This document shows, one piece after another, positions 19,348-27,883 of a stretch of 64,000 nucleotides of DNA. Position numbers and translations under genes: made by a program. Positions within the stretch are counted from its first letter, which is position 1. Each line of letters begins with the position of its first letter. The stretch spans positions 434,001-498,000 of the forward strand of contig CAVTXH010000002.1 in assembly GCA_963738625.1 (NCBI GenBank). Reading direction: 5' to 3'. Source of the DNA: UBA7672 sp963738625. GTDB taxonomy: Bacteria > Pseudomonadota > Alphaproteobacteria > Caulobacterales > Hyphomonadaceae. The notes under the pieces are model-generated. The model saw only the letters and a list, made by a program, of their open reading frames with translations. It ran no database searches and was not told where the DNA came from.

Positions 19348-20037
19348 ATGTCGCTACGAAAGAGAGCCCAGGAGACGGTAAGCGTTTCGCGCCGCAAGGC
19401 GCTGGAGGCGCTGCGCAACTGGTTCTTCACGGGCGTCGTGGTGGGTGCGCCTATCGGCATTACGATCTGGCTGGTGTGGAGCTTCGTCAGCTTTATCGAC
19501 AAGCAGATCAAACCGCTGATCCCGGCCGGATGGAATCCCGAGACCTATCTGAAGTTCGCGCTGCCTGGGCTCGGCATTGTGGTGGCGGTGGCGGGGCTCA
19601 CGCTGCTCGGGGCGCTGACGGCCAATATTCTCGGCCAGTCCTTCCTGCGGTTCGGCGAGCGGGTGCTGGCGCGCGTGCCGCTGGTGCGATCGATCTACTC
19701 GGCGGTGAAGCAGGTGTTCGAGACGTTCGCCTCGAGCGAGGCGTCTTCGTTCAAGGAAGCGGTGCTGATCGAATATCCGGGGCCGGGGCTGTGGGCGATC
19801 GGCTTCATCACCAGCCGCAATCCAGGAACGGAGATCACCGACAAGATTCCAGGCGCCATCGGCGTGATGCTTCCGACCTCGCCCAACCCGGCAATGGGGC
19901 ATCTCGTCTATGTTGAGCCGAGCCGGATCCGGAAGCTCGACATGTCGATCGACAAGGCCGCGAAGCTGGTGATCTCGTTCGGCGTTCTGAGCACCGAGCA
20001 GATGGCGGATGCTACGCGGACGATTGAGGGGAAGTAG
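19348..20037 (+). CDS. DUF502 family membrane protein
   Basis: This is a protein of about 229 residues with two strong transmembrane segments, WFFTGVVVGAPIGITIWLVW and FALPGLGIVVAVAGLTLLGAL. They are followed by the DUF502 signature PLVRSIYSAVKQVFETF and the GIGFITS-like block (WAIGFITSRNPG). The C-terminal half is soluble. I chose the ATG at 19348; a TTG 25 codons upstream is also in frame. DUF502 genes are commonly found beside recG in alphaproteobacteria, as here (convergent). Function is unknown; a transport or envelope role is only inferred. Confidence 0.85.
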   Translation: MSLRKRAQETVSVSRRKALEALRNWFFTGVVVGAPIGITIWLVWSFVSFIDKQIKPLIPAGWNPETYLKFALPGLGIVVAVAGLTLLGALTANILGQSFLRFGERVLARVPLVRSIYSAVKQVFETFASSEASSFKEAVLIEYPGPGLWAIGFITSRNPGTEITDKIPGAIGVMLPTSPNPAMGHLVYVEPSRIRKLDMSIDKAAKLVISFGVLSTEQMADATRTIEGK

Positions 20038-20059
20038 GGGGTGGTGAGTCCGCCCTCGT

Positions 20060-20169
20060 GGTTCGACGGGCGCGAGCTTCGCTCGCTGCTCACCATGAGG
20101 GCTATCCCAACATCGCGAGTGTATCCAAGCCCTCATGGTGAGCAGGCTCGAAGGGCCGTCCGTCGAACC
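20060..20169. repeat. REP-like nested inverted repeat between the DUF502 gene and recG
   Basis: The inner arms at 20086-20103 and 20128-20145 are an 18-bp perfect inverted repeat containing CTCACCATGAGG. The outer arms GGTTCGACGG (20060-20069) and CCGTCGAACC (20160-20169) pair as well. A ctcgc/gcgag hairpin with a TTCG loop sits inside the left arm. The element lies between convergent genes and shares its motifs with the element at 22978, so it belongs to a dispersed intergenic repeat family. It may also stop transcription from both sides. Confidence 0.7.
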
Positions 20170-20181
20170 ATGCGGGCGGGC

Positions 20182-22258
20182 TTACTCCGTCTCGCTGATC
20201 ATCGAGGCGATGCGTGGGGCGAAGAGGTCGCGGGCGCGCTTGACGGCCTGGCCTCGGGGCGCCGTGAGGGCTGGGTCGCGGGCGAGGATCGACTTCGCAT
20301 CGGTGCGGGCGGTTTCGATCAGGTGCGTGTCCTGCGTGAAGTCCAGCACGCGGAAGGTGGGCAGGCCGGATTGGCGCAGGCCGAGCAGGTCGCCAGGGCC
20401 GCGCAGGCGGAAATCGGCTTCGGCGATTTCGAAACCATCGGTGCTCTTGCGCAGGATATCGAGGCGTTCCTTGCCGGCGTCGGTAAGCGGCGGCTGGTAG
20501 AGCAGGACGCAGCTCGACGGCTTGTCGCCGCGGCCGACGCGGCCGCGCAGCTGGTGGAGCTGGGCGAGGCCGAACTTCTCGGCGTGCTCGATCACCATGA
20601 TGGTGGCCTCAGGAACGTCGACGCCGACTTCGACGACGGTGGTGGCGACCAGCACCGGCGCCTCGCCGGCGCGGAAGCTTTCGAGCGCGGCGTCACGGTC
20701 TTCGGCGGGCATGCGGCCGTGGACAAGTTCAACCTTGGCGCGGACATAGTTGGCGAGCACGTCGCGGCGCGCGATGGCGGAAGCGTCGCCCGCATCTTCT
20801 GAATCGACGGCGGGGCAGATCCAGAAGGCGCGCTCGCCGCGTTCGACGGCGCGGGAGACGGCTTCCATCACTTCGTCGGTGCGGGTGTCGGGCAGCGCGG
20901 CGGTTTTCACCTCCTGACGGTTGGCGGGCTTTTCGCGGATGACGGACATGTCGAGATCGCCGTGGACCGCGAGCTCCATGGTGCGGGGGATGGGCGTTGC
21001 GCTCATCACCAGCATGTGGGGCGACTGGCCTTTGGCGGTGAGCTTGAGGCGGTCGGCGACTCCGAAGCGGTGCTGTTCGTCGATGACGACGAGGGCGAGG
21101 CCGGGCAGATCGACGTCGGACTGGTAGAGCGCCTGCGTGCCGGAGATCACCTGGATCCTGCGGCGGCGGATGTCGTCGAGAATCTGGTTGCGCGCGGCGC
21201 CCTTGTCGCGGCCGGTGAGAGCGGCGACGCGGATGCCGGCGGGGGCGAGGAATTTGCCGATGGCTTCGGCCTGCTGGCGCGCGAGGACTTCGGTGGGCGA
21301 CATGAGAGCCGTGAAGCCGCCGGAGGTGGCGACCTGGGCTGCGGCCAGCGCGGCGACCAGCGTTTTGCCCGAGCCGACATCGCCCTGGATCATCCGGCGC
21401 ATAGGAACGGTGCGCGCAAGGTCGGACGCGACGTCGGCGTGGGCGTCCATCTGCGCCTTGGTCGGCTTGAAAGGCAGGCCTTCGAGGATCGCGCGCTCGG
21501 CGCCGAGGATGCGGGCGACCGGCGGCGCCGTGCGCCGCTCTCGCGCCAGGCGCGCCTGGCCGATGGCCATCTCGCGAGCAAAGGCTTCGTCGTAGGCAAG
21601 ACGCGTGCGGGCTATGTGGAAAGCGTCGGGATCGTAGGCGGGGGGCTGGTGAAGCAGGAACAGGGCCTCGCGAAAGCCGGGCCACTTTTCCTTCTTGAGA
21701 AGATGCGGGTCGATCCATTCGTCCAGGTCGGGGACCTTTTCCAATGCGGCGGCCATGAACTTGCGCAGCGCCTTGGGCGTGAGGCTGGCGGTCATCGGAT
21801 AGACGGGTTCGACTTCCGGGAGATCCGTCTCCTTGTCGGCGGCGACGATGTGGTCGGGGTGCGCCATCTGGCGGGCGCCCATGTATTCGCTGACCGTGCC
21901 GGAGGCGATGACGGCTTCGCCGATCTTGAAGGTGCGCTCAAGCCACTGCTTGTTGGCGTGGAAATAGGAAAGCGTGATGAAGCCAGTGTCGTCGCGCAGG
22001 CGGACGCGGGCGGGCAGCTTGTTGCGGGCGTGGTCGAGCTTATCGACGATGCCGGTGACGGTGGCGACTTCGCCGACCTGCACCGAGTTCGATGGTGGCG
22101 CGGTTGCGGCGGTCGATCCAAGAGACGGGTAGGTGGAAGATAAGGTCGAGCAGAGTTTCGCCGCCGATCAGGCGGGCGAGCACGGGCTTCACCTTCGGCC
22201 CAACGCCCGGAAGGCTGCCGATGTCGGCGTAGAAGGGATAGAGGACGGGATCGCGCAT
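20182..22258 (-). CDS. recG: ATP-dependent DNA helicase RecG, interrupted by a one-base frameshift
   Basis: RecG remodels stalled replication forks and Holliday junctions. The N-terminus starts at 22258 (LPGVGPKVKPVLARL, then FHLPVSWIDRRNRATIEL) and reads to codon 58 (22085-22087). The rest continues only in another frame, from the GTG at 22081-22083 (QVGEVATVTGIVDKL...). Removing the single base at 22084 joins both parts into a normal-length RecG of about 691 residues. The body has the wedge OB domain, Walker A GDVGSGKT, the DEQH box and QLRGRVGRG. As written the gene is broken at its start; it may be a sequencing error or a true mutation. Confidence 0.88.
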
Positions 22259-22312
22259 CTTTGCCGAGGGTAGCGCAGTTGGGAAAGTCGGGGCAGAGTG
22301 ATCTTGCTGCTC

Positions 22313-22894
22313 CTACTGCTCCATCATCTGCCCATAGAAGCCCAGGCCGAAGATGATAAACAGTGCGGGGACGCTGACTTGCAGCCAGCGGACCTTATGA
22401 AAGACAGCGGCGAGGATCGCCATGACGGCAAACGCGCCCTGGAAGATAGAGTCCTCCAGCAGCTTGCTCGGCGGCAGCGCCTCGCTCGCGATATCGGCCA
22501 TAAGGAGGCCCTGCACGATCGCCACCAGCATGAAGGCGGCGTAGGCGATCTGGTACTTCCTTCCGTCGTCATTGTGGAAGGCCCGCAGGTCGATCTCGCC
22601 CGTGTCAGGAATACGGGGCGATGCAAGGCCGCAAGTCATGAACGCGATGATGGCGAGTACGAGCGGCGGCGCGGACGTCTCTGTGCGCAGCGTGAAGTTC
22701 TCGTGGTAGGTCCACGACCTCAGCCAGTAAGTGATCTGCAGGTTGAAGATCGCGCCGGCCCAAAGCGCCCAGGTGAGCGAGAAGCGCACCCGCTCCTGCG
22801 CCTGCATGAGCTGGGCGACGGTCTGCAAAAGGTTCGCCACGCCGATAGAGACGACGAAAGACAGCAGGACGGTGAAGAATTCGAATGATGACAC
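22313..22894 (-). CDS. Small multi-pass membrane protein of unknown function
   Basis: This protein has about 193 residues and four or five hydrophobic helices. The start FEFFTVLLSFVVSIGVANLLQ and the following LRSWTYHENFTLR loop resemble a widespread uncharacterised bacterial membrane family. I placed the start at the GTG at 22894, since a GGGGCGGG ribosome site precedes it. An ATG 13 codons upstream (22933) is also possible and would add a polar leader. It is transcribed in the same direction as recG, with its stop 54 bp upstream of the recG start. No function can be assigned. Confidence 0.6.
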   Translation of the reverse strand: MSSFEFFTVLLSFVVSIGVANLLQTVAQLMQAQERVRFSLTWALWAGAIFNLQITYWLRSWTYHENFTLRTETSAPPLVLAIIAFMTCGLASPRIPDTGEIDLRAFHNDDGRKYQIAYAAFMLVAIVQGLLMADIASEALPPSKLLEDSIFQGAFAVMAILAAVFHKVRWLQVSVPALFIIFGLGFYGQMMEQ

Positions 22895-22977
22895 TATCCC
22901 GCCCCGGCCTGGTTGGGGATGATAGTCGCGCATTTGGTTTGGGGCCAGACAGATATGTCCGGGAGCCCGGCCTCGTG

Positions 22978-23081
22978 CTTCGAGACGCCGGCTTCGCCGG
23001 CCCTCAGCATGAGGCCTCTCTCAGCTTTGGCATTTTGCTTAAGCCCTTGTCCGGAGGGATCGCGAAGCGATCGTCTCGAAG
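22978..23081. repeat. Paired REP-like elements in inverted orientation upstream of sdhE
   Basis: CTTCGAGACG at 22978-22987 and its exact complement CGTCTCGAAG at 23072-23081 bracket the element. Each is followed by a small hairpin with a TTCG loop: ccggcTTCGccgg on the left and gatcgcTTCGcgatc (read on the minus strand) on the right. CTCAGCATGAGG at 23003-23014 matches CTCACCATGAGG of the 20 kb element in 11 of 12 bases. The pair lies between the divergent membrane gene and sdhE. Confidence 0.65.
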
Positions 23082-23135
23082 GATGGGGTGAGTTCGGCGC
23101 CTTTCGCCCGCCGATCGGGCGCCCTACACAGCCGC

Positions 23136-23402
23136 ATGAGCGATGTCGAGACCCGCCGCCGCAAGCTTCAGTTCCGCGCCGCCCGGAGGGGATTTCGCGA
23201 GCTGGACCTCTATTTGCAGCAATTTACGACGGCGCATCTGGGCGCTTTCAGCGAGGATCAGCTCGATCAGTTCGAGGCGGTTCTCGATATTCCGGATCAG
23301 CATGTTTTCGACTGGATCATGGGGCGCGGCGAGCCGCCTGAAAATCTGCGTTCGGAAGTGCTCGACCTCCTGTTGTCCTTCCGATATTCACCCCTCACAT
23401 GA
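23136..23402 (+). CDS. sdhE: FAD assembly factor SdhE (succinate dehydrogenase assembly factor 2 family)
   Basis: This 88-residue protein helps attach FAD covalently to the SdhA subunit of succinate dehydrogenase. The opening RRRKLQFRAARRGFRELDLYL contains the (R)RG-type motif (RRGFRE) needed for activity. EDQLDQFEAVLDIPDQHVFDWIMG is the rest of the five-helix signature. The ATG at 23136 was chosen because it gives the family length; the frame extends upstream into the repeat region. Its position next to recG and mfd is the usual one in alphaproteobacteria. Confidence 0.92.
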   Translation: MSDVETRRRKLQFRAARRGFRELDLYLQQFTTAHLGAFSEDQLDQFEAVLDIPDQHVFDWIMGRGEPPENLRSEVLDLLLSFRYSPLT

Positions 23403-23470
23403 CGGAACCCTAGCGCGTTCCGGACGCTCGACAGAGCGCCCGGAGGGCAAGCAATTCCTTTGAGCGTGAG

Positions 23471-26400
23471 TTGAATGCGGGCCATCCGTTGAGAGTCTGG
23501 GACGCGATCGCCAGCCAGACGAAACCGGTTCGGGTGTTCGAGACCCCGTTCATAGCGGACGTACGTCTTCTTGCTGAAGCGGCAAAAGCCCGGGGCGGGG
23601 CGTCTCTCTACATCGCCCGGGATGACCGGCACGCTTTCATGGCGGCCGCGGCGGCCCGGTTCTTCGCACCCGGGCTGGATGTAGTGAACCTGCCGGCCTG
23701 GGACTGTCTTCCTTATGACCGGGTGAGCCCGAGTCCCGGCGTGGCGGCGCAGAGGTGCGCGGCGCTGGCCAAGCTGGCCGGGCGCGGCTCTTCCAAGTCA
23801 GGGGGGGCGCCGATGCTGGCGGTGACGACGGCCTCGTCGGTGGTGCAGCGCGTGCCGCCACGGTCGCACATGTCGAGCGCGGCGTTCGTGACGCAGGTTG
23901 GCGGGACTGTGCCAGTCGACAAGATCAACCGCTATCTGCTGATGAACGGCTATCAGCGCGCATCTACGGTGCGGGAGCGGGGCGAGTATTCGATCCGCGG
24001 CGGCATTGTCGATATTTTTCCGGCCAGCATGGTGGAGCCGGTGCGGCTCGACTTCTTTGGCGACGAACTGGAGACCGCGCGATATTTCGATCCCGAGACG
24101 CAGCGCTCCACGGTGGAGTTGAAAGAGATCGTGCTCGCGCCGGTGAGCGAGGTGGATTTCTCGGACAATGCTCTGGCGACGCTGAGGAAGAACTTCATGT
24201 CGGCGTTTGGCTCGCCAGGCGGCGATCCGACTTACGAAGCCGCGCGCGACCGGATACGGCGGCAGGGCGTGGAGCAGTGGCTGCCGCTGTTCTACGAGCA
24301 AATGGAAACGGTGTTCGACTATGTCGGCGACAAGGCGCTGATCGGGATCGATCCGTCGGCTGCGGAAGCGGCGAGCGAGCGGATCGCGCAAGCGCAGGAA
24401 TACTATGAGGTGCGGAAGTCCGCATCGCCGGGCGGGACGACGGTCCATGTTCTGCCGCCGGAGCGGTTGTACCTGTCGCCGAAGGAGCTGGGCGAGGCGC
24501 TGAATGCGCGAGCAACGGTGACGTTCACGACGCAGAACGCGCCTGAGAAGGCCGACGGGCTGCATGGCCGGGCCAAGCAGGGTCGCAGCTTCGTGCTGGA
24601 GCGCGCCGATCCCAAGGCGAACCTGTTCGATGCGGTCGCGGCGCATGTGAAGGATCGCCAGAAGGCGGGCAAGAAGGTCGTCATCGCCGCGTGGAGCGGC
24701 GGGTCGGCGAGCAGGCTGACAGGCATCCTGGACGATCACGGGATCAAGGGCGCGCGGTCGATAAATGGCTGGCCAGAGGCCGAGCTTAACACCGTGTCGG
24801 TGGCCGAGCTGGCGGTCGAGACTGGGTTCGAGGATGACGACCTCGTCCTGATCTCCGAGCAGGACATGCTGGGCGACAAGCTGGCGCGCCCGAAAAAGCG
24901 CAAGTCGTCGGCGGCTGTCATTGCCGAGGCGGCGGCGCTGTCGGCGGGCGACCTGATCGTGCACGTGGAGCACGGCGTGGGGCGGTATGACGGCCTCAAG
25001 ACCGTGACGGTGAACGAGGCGCCGCACGACTGTCTCGAGCTGATCTATGCGGGCGGGGACAAGATCCTGTTGCCGGTCGAGAACGTCGAACTGATCTCGC
25101 GCTATGGCTCGGAGAGCGGCGAGGGCGCGCTCGACAGGCTGGGCGGCGGCGGATGGCAGGCGCGAAAGGCGCGGGCCAAGAAGAAGATCATGGACATGGC
25201 GGACGAGCTGATCAGGCTCGCCGCCGAGCGCGAGATGAAGCGGGCGCCGAAGACAGACACCGCGGACGGCGTGCTCCGGGAGTTTGCGGCGCGCTTCCCC
25301 TACGAGGAGACGGACGACCAGCTTTCAGCCATCGAGGACGTGGTGAAGGACCTGGCATCGGGCAAGCCGATGGACAGGCTGATCTGCGGCGATGTCGGCT
25401 TCGGCAAGACGGAAGTGGCGTTGCGGGCGGCGTTCCTGGTGGCGATGAGCGGGCTGCAGGTGGCGGTGATTGCGCCGACGACACTACTGTCGCGCCAGCA
25501 TTTCCAGACATTCTCGGAGCGGTTCGCCGGCTGGCCGATCAAGGTGCGGCACCTGTCGAGATTCGTGACCGCCAAGGACGCGGTGCAGACGCGCGAAGAG
25601 ATCAACAATGGCGAGTGCGATGTGGTGATCGGGACTCACGCCCTGCTCGCCAAGACGATCGACTTCAAGCGGCTGGGGCTGATCGTGGTCGACGAAGAGC
25701 AACGCTTTGGCGTGAAGCACAAGGAGCGGCTGAAGGAGCTCAAGGCGGACGTGCATGTGCTGACGCTGTCGGCGACGCCCATACCGCGCACGCTGCAGAT
25801 GGCGCTGACCGGCATACGCGATCTGTCGATCATCGCGACGCCGCCGGTCGACCGGCTGGCGGTGCGGACCTACGTGGTCGAGTTCGATCCGGTGACCATC
25901 CGCGAGGCGTTGCTGCGCGAGCACTATCGCGGCGGGCAGGCATATTTCGTGGCGCCGCGCGTGGCTGACCTGCCTTTCCTCGAACGCTTCCTGCGCGAGC
26001 AGGTTCCCGAGGTGAAGATGCTGGTGGCGCACGGGCAGATGACGCCGACCGAGCTGGAAGACGCGATGTCGGCGTTCTACGACGGGCAGGCGGATGTGTT
26101 GCTGTCGACGACCATTGTCGAGTCGGGCCTGGATATTCCGCGGGCCAACACGCTGATCGTACACCGTGCGGACATGTTCGGGCTGGCGCAGCTGTACCAA
26201 CTGCGAGGGCGCGTGGGGCGGGCCAAGCTTCGCGCGTACGCCTACCTGACGACGCCGGAGGAAGAGGCGCTGACGGAGGGCGCGGCGAAGCGATTGAAGG
26301 TGTTGCAGTCGCTCGACAGTCTTGGCGCGGGCTTCATGCTGGCGAGCCACGACCTCGACATGCGCGGCGGCGGCAACCTGCTCGGTGAGGAGCAGAGCGG

Positions 26401-26950
26401 GCATATCCGCGAAGTCGGCGTCGAGCTTTACCAGCAGATGCTGGAGGATGCAGTGAAGGCGCTTCGTTCGGGCGAGACGCTGGACGGCGATGAGGTGGCC
26501 GACGATTGGTCGCCGCAGATCGACATCGGCGCGGCCGTGCTGATCCCGGAAGGCTATGTCGAGGACCTGTCGACACGGCTGTCTCTATACCGGCGCCTGG
26601 CCGACCTGACGGAGGAGGGCGACCGCGAGGCGTTTGCGGCGGAGCTGATCGACCGGTTCGGACCGCTGCCGGACGAGACCAGGCAGCTGCTGGAGATCAC
26701 GGCGGTGAAGATCCTGTGCAAGCAGCTTGGCGTGGCGAAGGTGTCGGCCGGGCCGAAGGGCGCGCTGCTGGCGTTCAGGCCGAATGCGCCGCTGGATGGC
26801 GCGAAGCTGATCGCTTACGTGCAGAAGCGGCCGAACGCCCTGAAACTGCGGCCCGACATGAAACTGGTGGCCGGCGGGACATGGCCGGATGCGCCGCAGA
26901 GGCTTGCTGCGGTCAAGAATTTGCTCAAGGACATGAGCGGACTTCTCTGA
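23471..26950 (+). CDS. mfd: Transcription-repair coupling factor Mfd
   Basis: Mfd removes RNA polymerase stalled at DNA damage and recruits UvrA, encoded in this window at 6-9 kb. The 1159-residue protein has the UvrB-homology module (YDRVSPSPG...RGGIVDIFPA) at the N-terminus. The CarD-like polymerase-interaction domain follows (LIVHVEHGVGRYDGL). The helicase motor has Walker A GDVGFGKT at residues 640-647 and DEEQRFG from residue 741, then LYQLRGRVGR. The C-terminal domain closes the chain. The start is a TTG at 23471; no ATG or GTG fits better. Confidence 0.97.
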   Translation: MNAGHPLRVWDAIASQTKPVRVFETPFIADVRLLAEAAKARGGASLYIARDDRHAFMAAAAARFFAPGLDVVNLPAWDCLPYDRVSPSPGVAAQRCAALAKLAGRGSSKSGGAPMLAVTTASSVVQRVPPRSHMSSAAFVTQVGGTVPVDKINRYLLMNGYQRASTVRERGEYSIRGGIVDIFPASMVEPVRLDFFGDELETARYFDPETQRSTVELKEIVLAPVSEVDFSDNALATLRKNFMSAFGSPGGDPTYEAARDRIRRQGVEQWLPLFYEQMETVFDYVGDKALIGIDPSAAEAASERIAQAQEYYEVRKSASPGGTTVHVLPPERLYLSPKELGEALNARATVTFTTQNAPEKADGLHGRAKQGRSFVLERADPKANLFDAVAAHVKDRQKAGKKVVIAAWSGGSASRLTGILDDHGIKGARSINGWPEAELNTVSVAELAVETGFEDDDLVLISEQDMLGDKLARPKKRKSSAAVIAEAAALSAGDLIVHVEHGVGRYDGLKTVTVNEAPHDCLELIYAGGDKILLPVENVELISRYGSESGEGALDRLGGGGWQARKARAKKKIMDMADELIRLAAEREMKRAPKTDTADGVLREFAARFPYEETDDQLSAIEDVVKDLASGKPMDRLICGDVGFGKTEVALRAAFLVAMSGLQVAVIAPTTLLSRQHFQTFSERFAGWPIKVRHLSRFVTAKDAVQTREEINNGECDVVIGTHALLAKTIDFKRLGLIVVDEEQRFGVKHKERLKELKADVHVLTLSATPIPRTLQMALTGIRDLSIIATPPVDRLAVRTYVVEFDPVTIREALLREHYRGGQAYFVAPRVADLPFLERFLREQVPEVKMLVAHGQMTPTELEDAMSAFYDGQADVLLSTTIVESGLDIPRANTLIVHRADMFGLAQLYQLRGRVGRAKLRAYAYLTTPEEEALTEGAAKRLKVLQSLDSLGAGFMLASHDLDMRGGGNLLGEEQSGHIREVGVELYQQMLEDAVKALRSGETLDGDEVADDWSPQIDIGAAVLIPEGYVEDLSTRLSLYRRLADLTEEGDREAFAAELIDRFGPLPDETRQLLEITAVKILCKQLGVAKVSAGPKGALLAFRPNAPLDGAKLIAYVQKRPNALKLRPDMKLVAGGTWPDAPQRLAAVKNLLKDMSGLL

Positions 26951-26965
26951 GTAAGGGACCTGGCG

Positions 26966-27724
26966 ATGGCAGGCAGACTTGAGGGGCGCGTTGCGCTGGT
27001 CACGGGCGCATCCAGCGGGCTGGGGCGGCGGTTCGCGACGGTGATCGCGGCCGAGGGCGCGAAGGTGATCGTTGCGGCGCGGCGCAAGGAGCGGCTGGAC
27101 GATCTGGTGAAGGAGATCGGCGCGGACAAGGCGTTCGCGGTCGGGTGCGATGTGACGGATGAGGCGGCGGTCGTCGCTGTATACAACGCTGCCGAGAAGA
27201 GATTTGGACTGGTCGATACCATCGTCAACAATGCCGGCATGACCCATTCGGACAATGCGCTGACGCAGGACGTGAACGAGTTCCGCCGGATTATGGATCT
27301 CAACGTGACGTCGGTGTGGATGGTGGCGCGCGAGGGCGCGCGGCGGCTGATCAAGGCAGGTCCGGAGAAGTCTTCGCGCGGGCGGATCGTCAACATCGCC
27401 AGCATGGCGGCGCGGCATGTGCTCCCGAACGTGGCGGCGTATTGCGCTTCAAAAGCGGCCTGCGCGCATCTCACGCGCTCGCTGGCGCGGGAGTGGGCGC
27501 GCTATGGGGTTAATGTGAACGCCCTGTCGCCGGGGTATGTCGCAACGGAACTCACCGAGGAGTGGTTGAACGGCGAGGGCGGGCAGAAGACTATCGGCAA
27601 ATCGCCGCGCCGGCGGATCATGGATCCGGAAAGCCTCGACGAGGCGATCCTGTTCCTCTGTTCGGACGGCGCAAAGTTCGTCACGGGGACAGATCTCCTC
27701 GTCGATGATGCGCAGTCTATGTAA
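26966..27724 (+). CDS. Short-chain dehydrogenase/reductase
   Basis: This is a 252-residue NAD(P)-dependent oxidoreductase of the classical SDR type. The cofactor motif TGASSGLG lies at about residues 13-20, then NNAG near residue 90. The catalytic residues are Ser in NIASMAARH and YxxxK in AYCASKAA, followed by the PGYVATEL segment. RRKER after the second strand suggests NADP preference. The substrate is unknown. It starts 15 bp after mfd. The downstream gene, an acyl-CoA racemase, lies beyond a repeat, so a shared role in fatty acyl metabolism is only possible. Confidence 0.88.
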   Translation: MAGRLEGRVALVTGASSGLGRRFATVIAAEGAKVIVAARRKERLDDLVKEIGADKAFAVGCDVTDEAAVVAVYNAAEKRFGLVDTIVNNAGMTHSDNALTQDVNEFRRIMDLNVTSVWMVAREGARRLIKAGPEKSSRGRIVNIASMAARHVLPNVAAYCASKAACAHLTRSLAREWARYGVNVNALSPGYVATELTEEWLNGEGGQKTIGKSPRRRIMDPESLDEAILFLCSDGAKFVTGTDLLVDDAQSM

Positions 27725-27734
27725 CCACCACAGC

Positions 27735-27860
27735 CGCTCATCCCGACGAAAGTCGGGATCCAGGGCCGGCTTCAAGGCTTGTTCTGGCTTGCGGCCGCCG
27801 CTTCAATTCTGAACAAGGTTCAACGCGATCCCTGGGTCCCGACTTTCGTCGGGATGAGCG
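27735..27860. repeat. 31-bp inverted repeat with hairpin arms
   Basis: The arms at 27735-27765 and 27830-27860 are complementary over 31 bases with one mismatch. Each arm is itself a hairpin with a 7-bp stem, tcccgac/gtcggga, and a four-base loop (gaaa on the left, tttc on the right). The 64-bp centre shows no gene. It occupies almost the whole gap between the SDR and racemase genes. Its sequence is unlike the 20 and 23 kb elements, so it is a second repeat family. Confidence 0.8.
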
Positions 27861-27883
27861 GGGTTAGGTCTGTGAGGTGAGCT

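Noticed and set aside
22073..22094. Programmed frameshift in recG
   Set aside because: No slippery heptamer or downstream pseudoknot is visible at the shift. A sequencing error or mutation explains it better.
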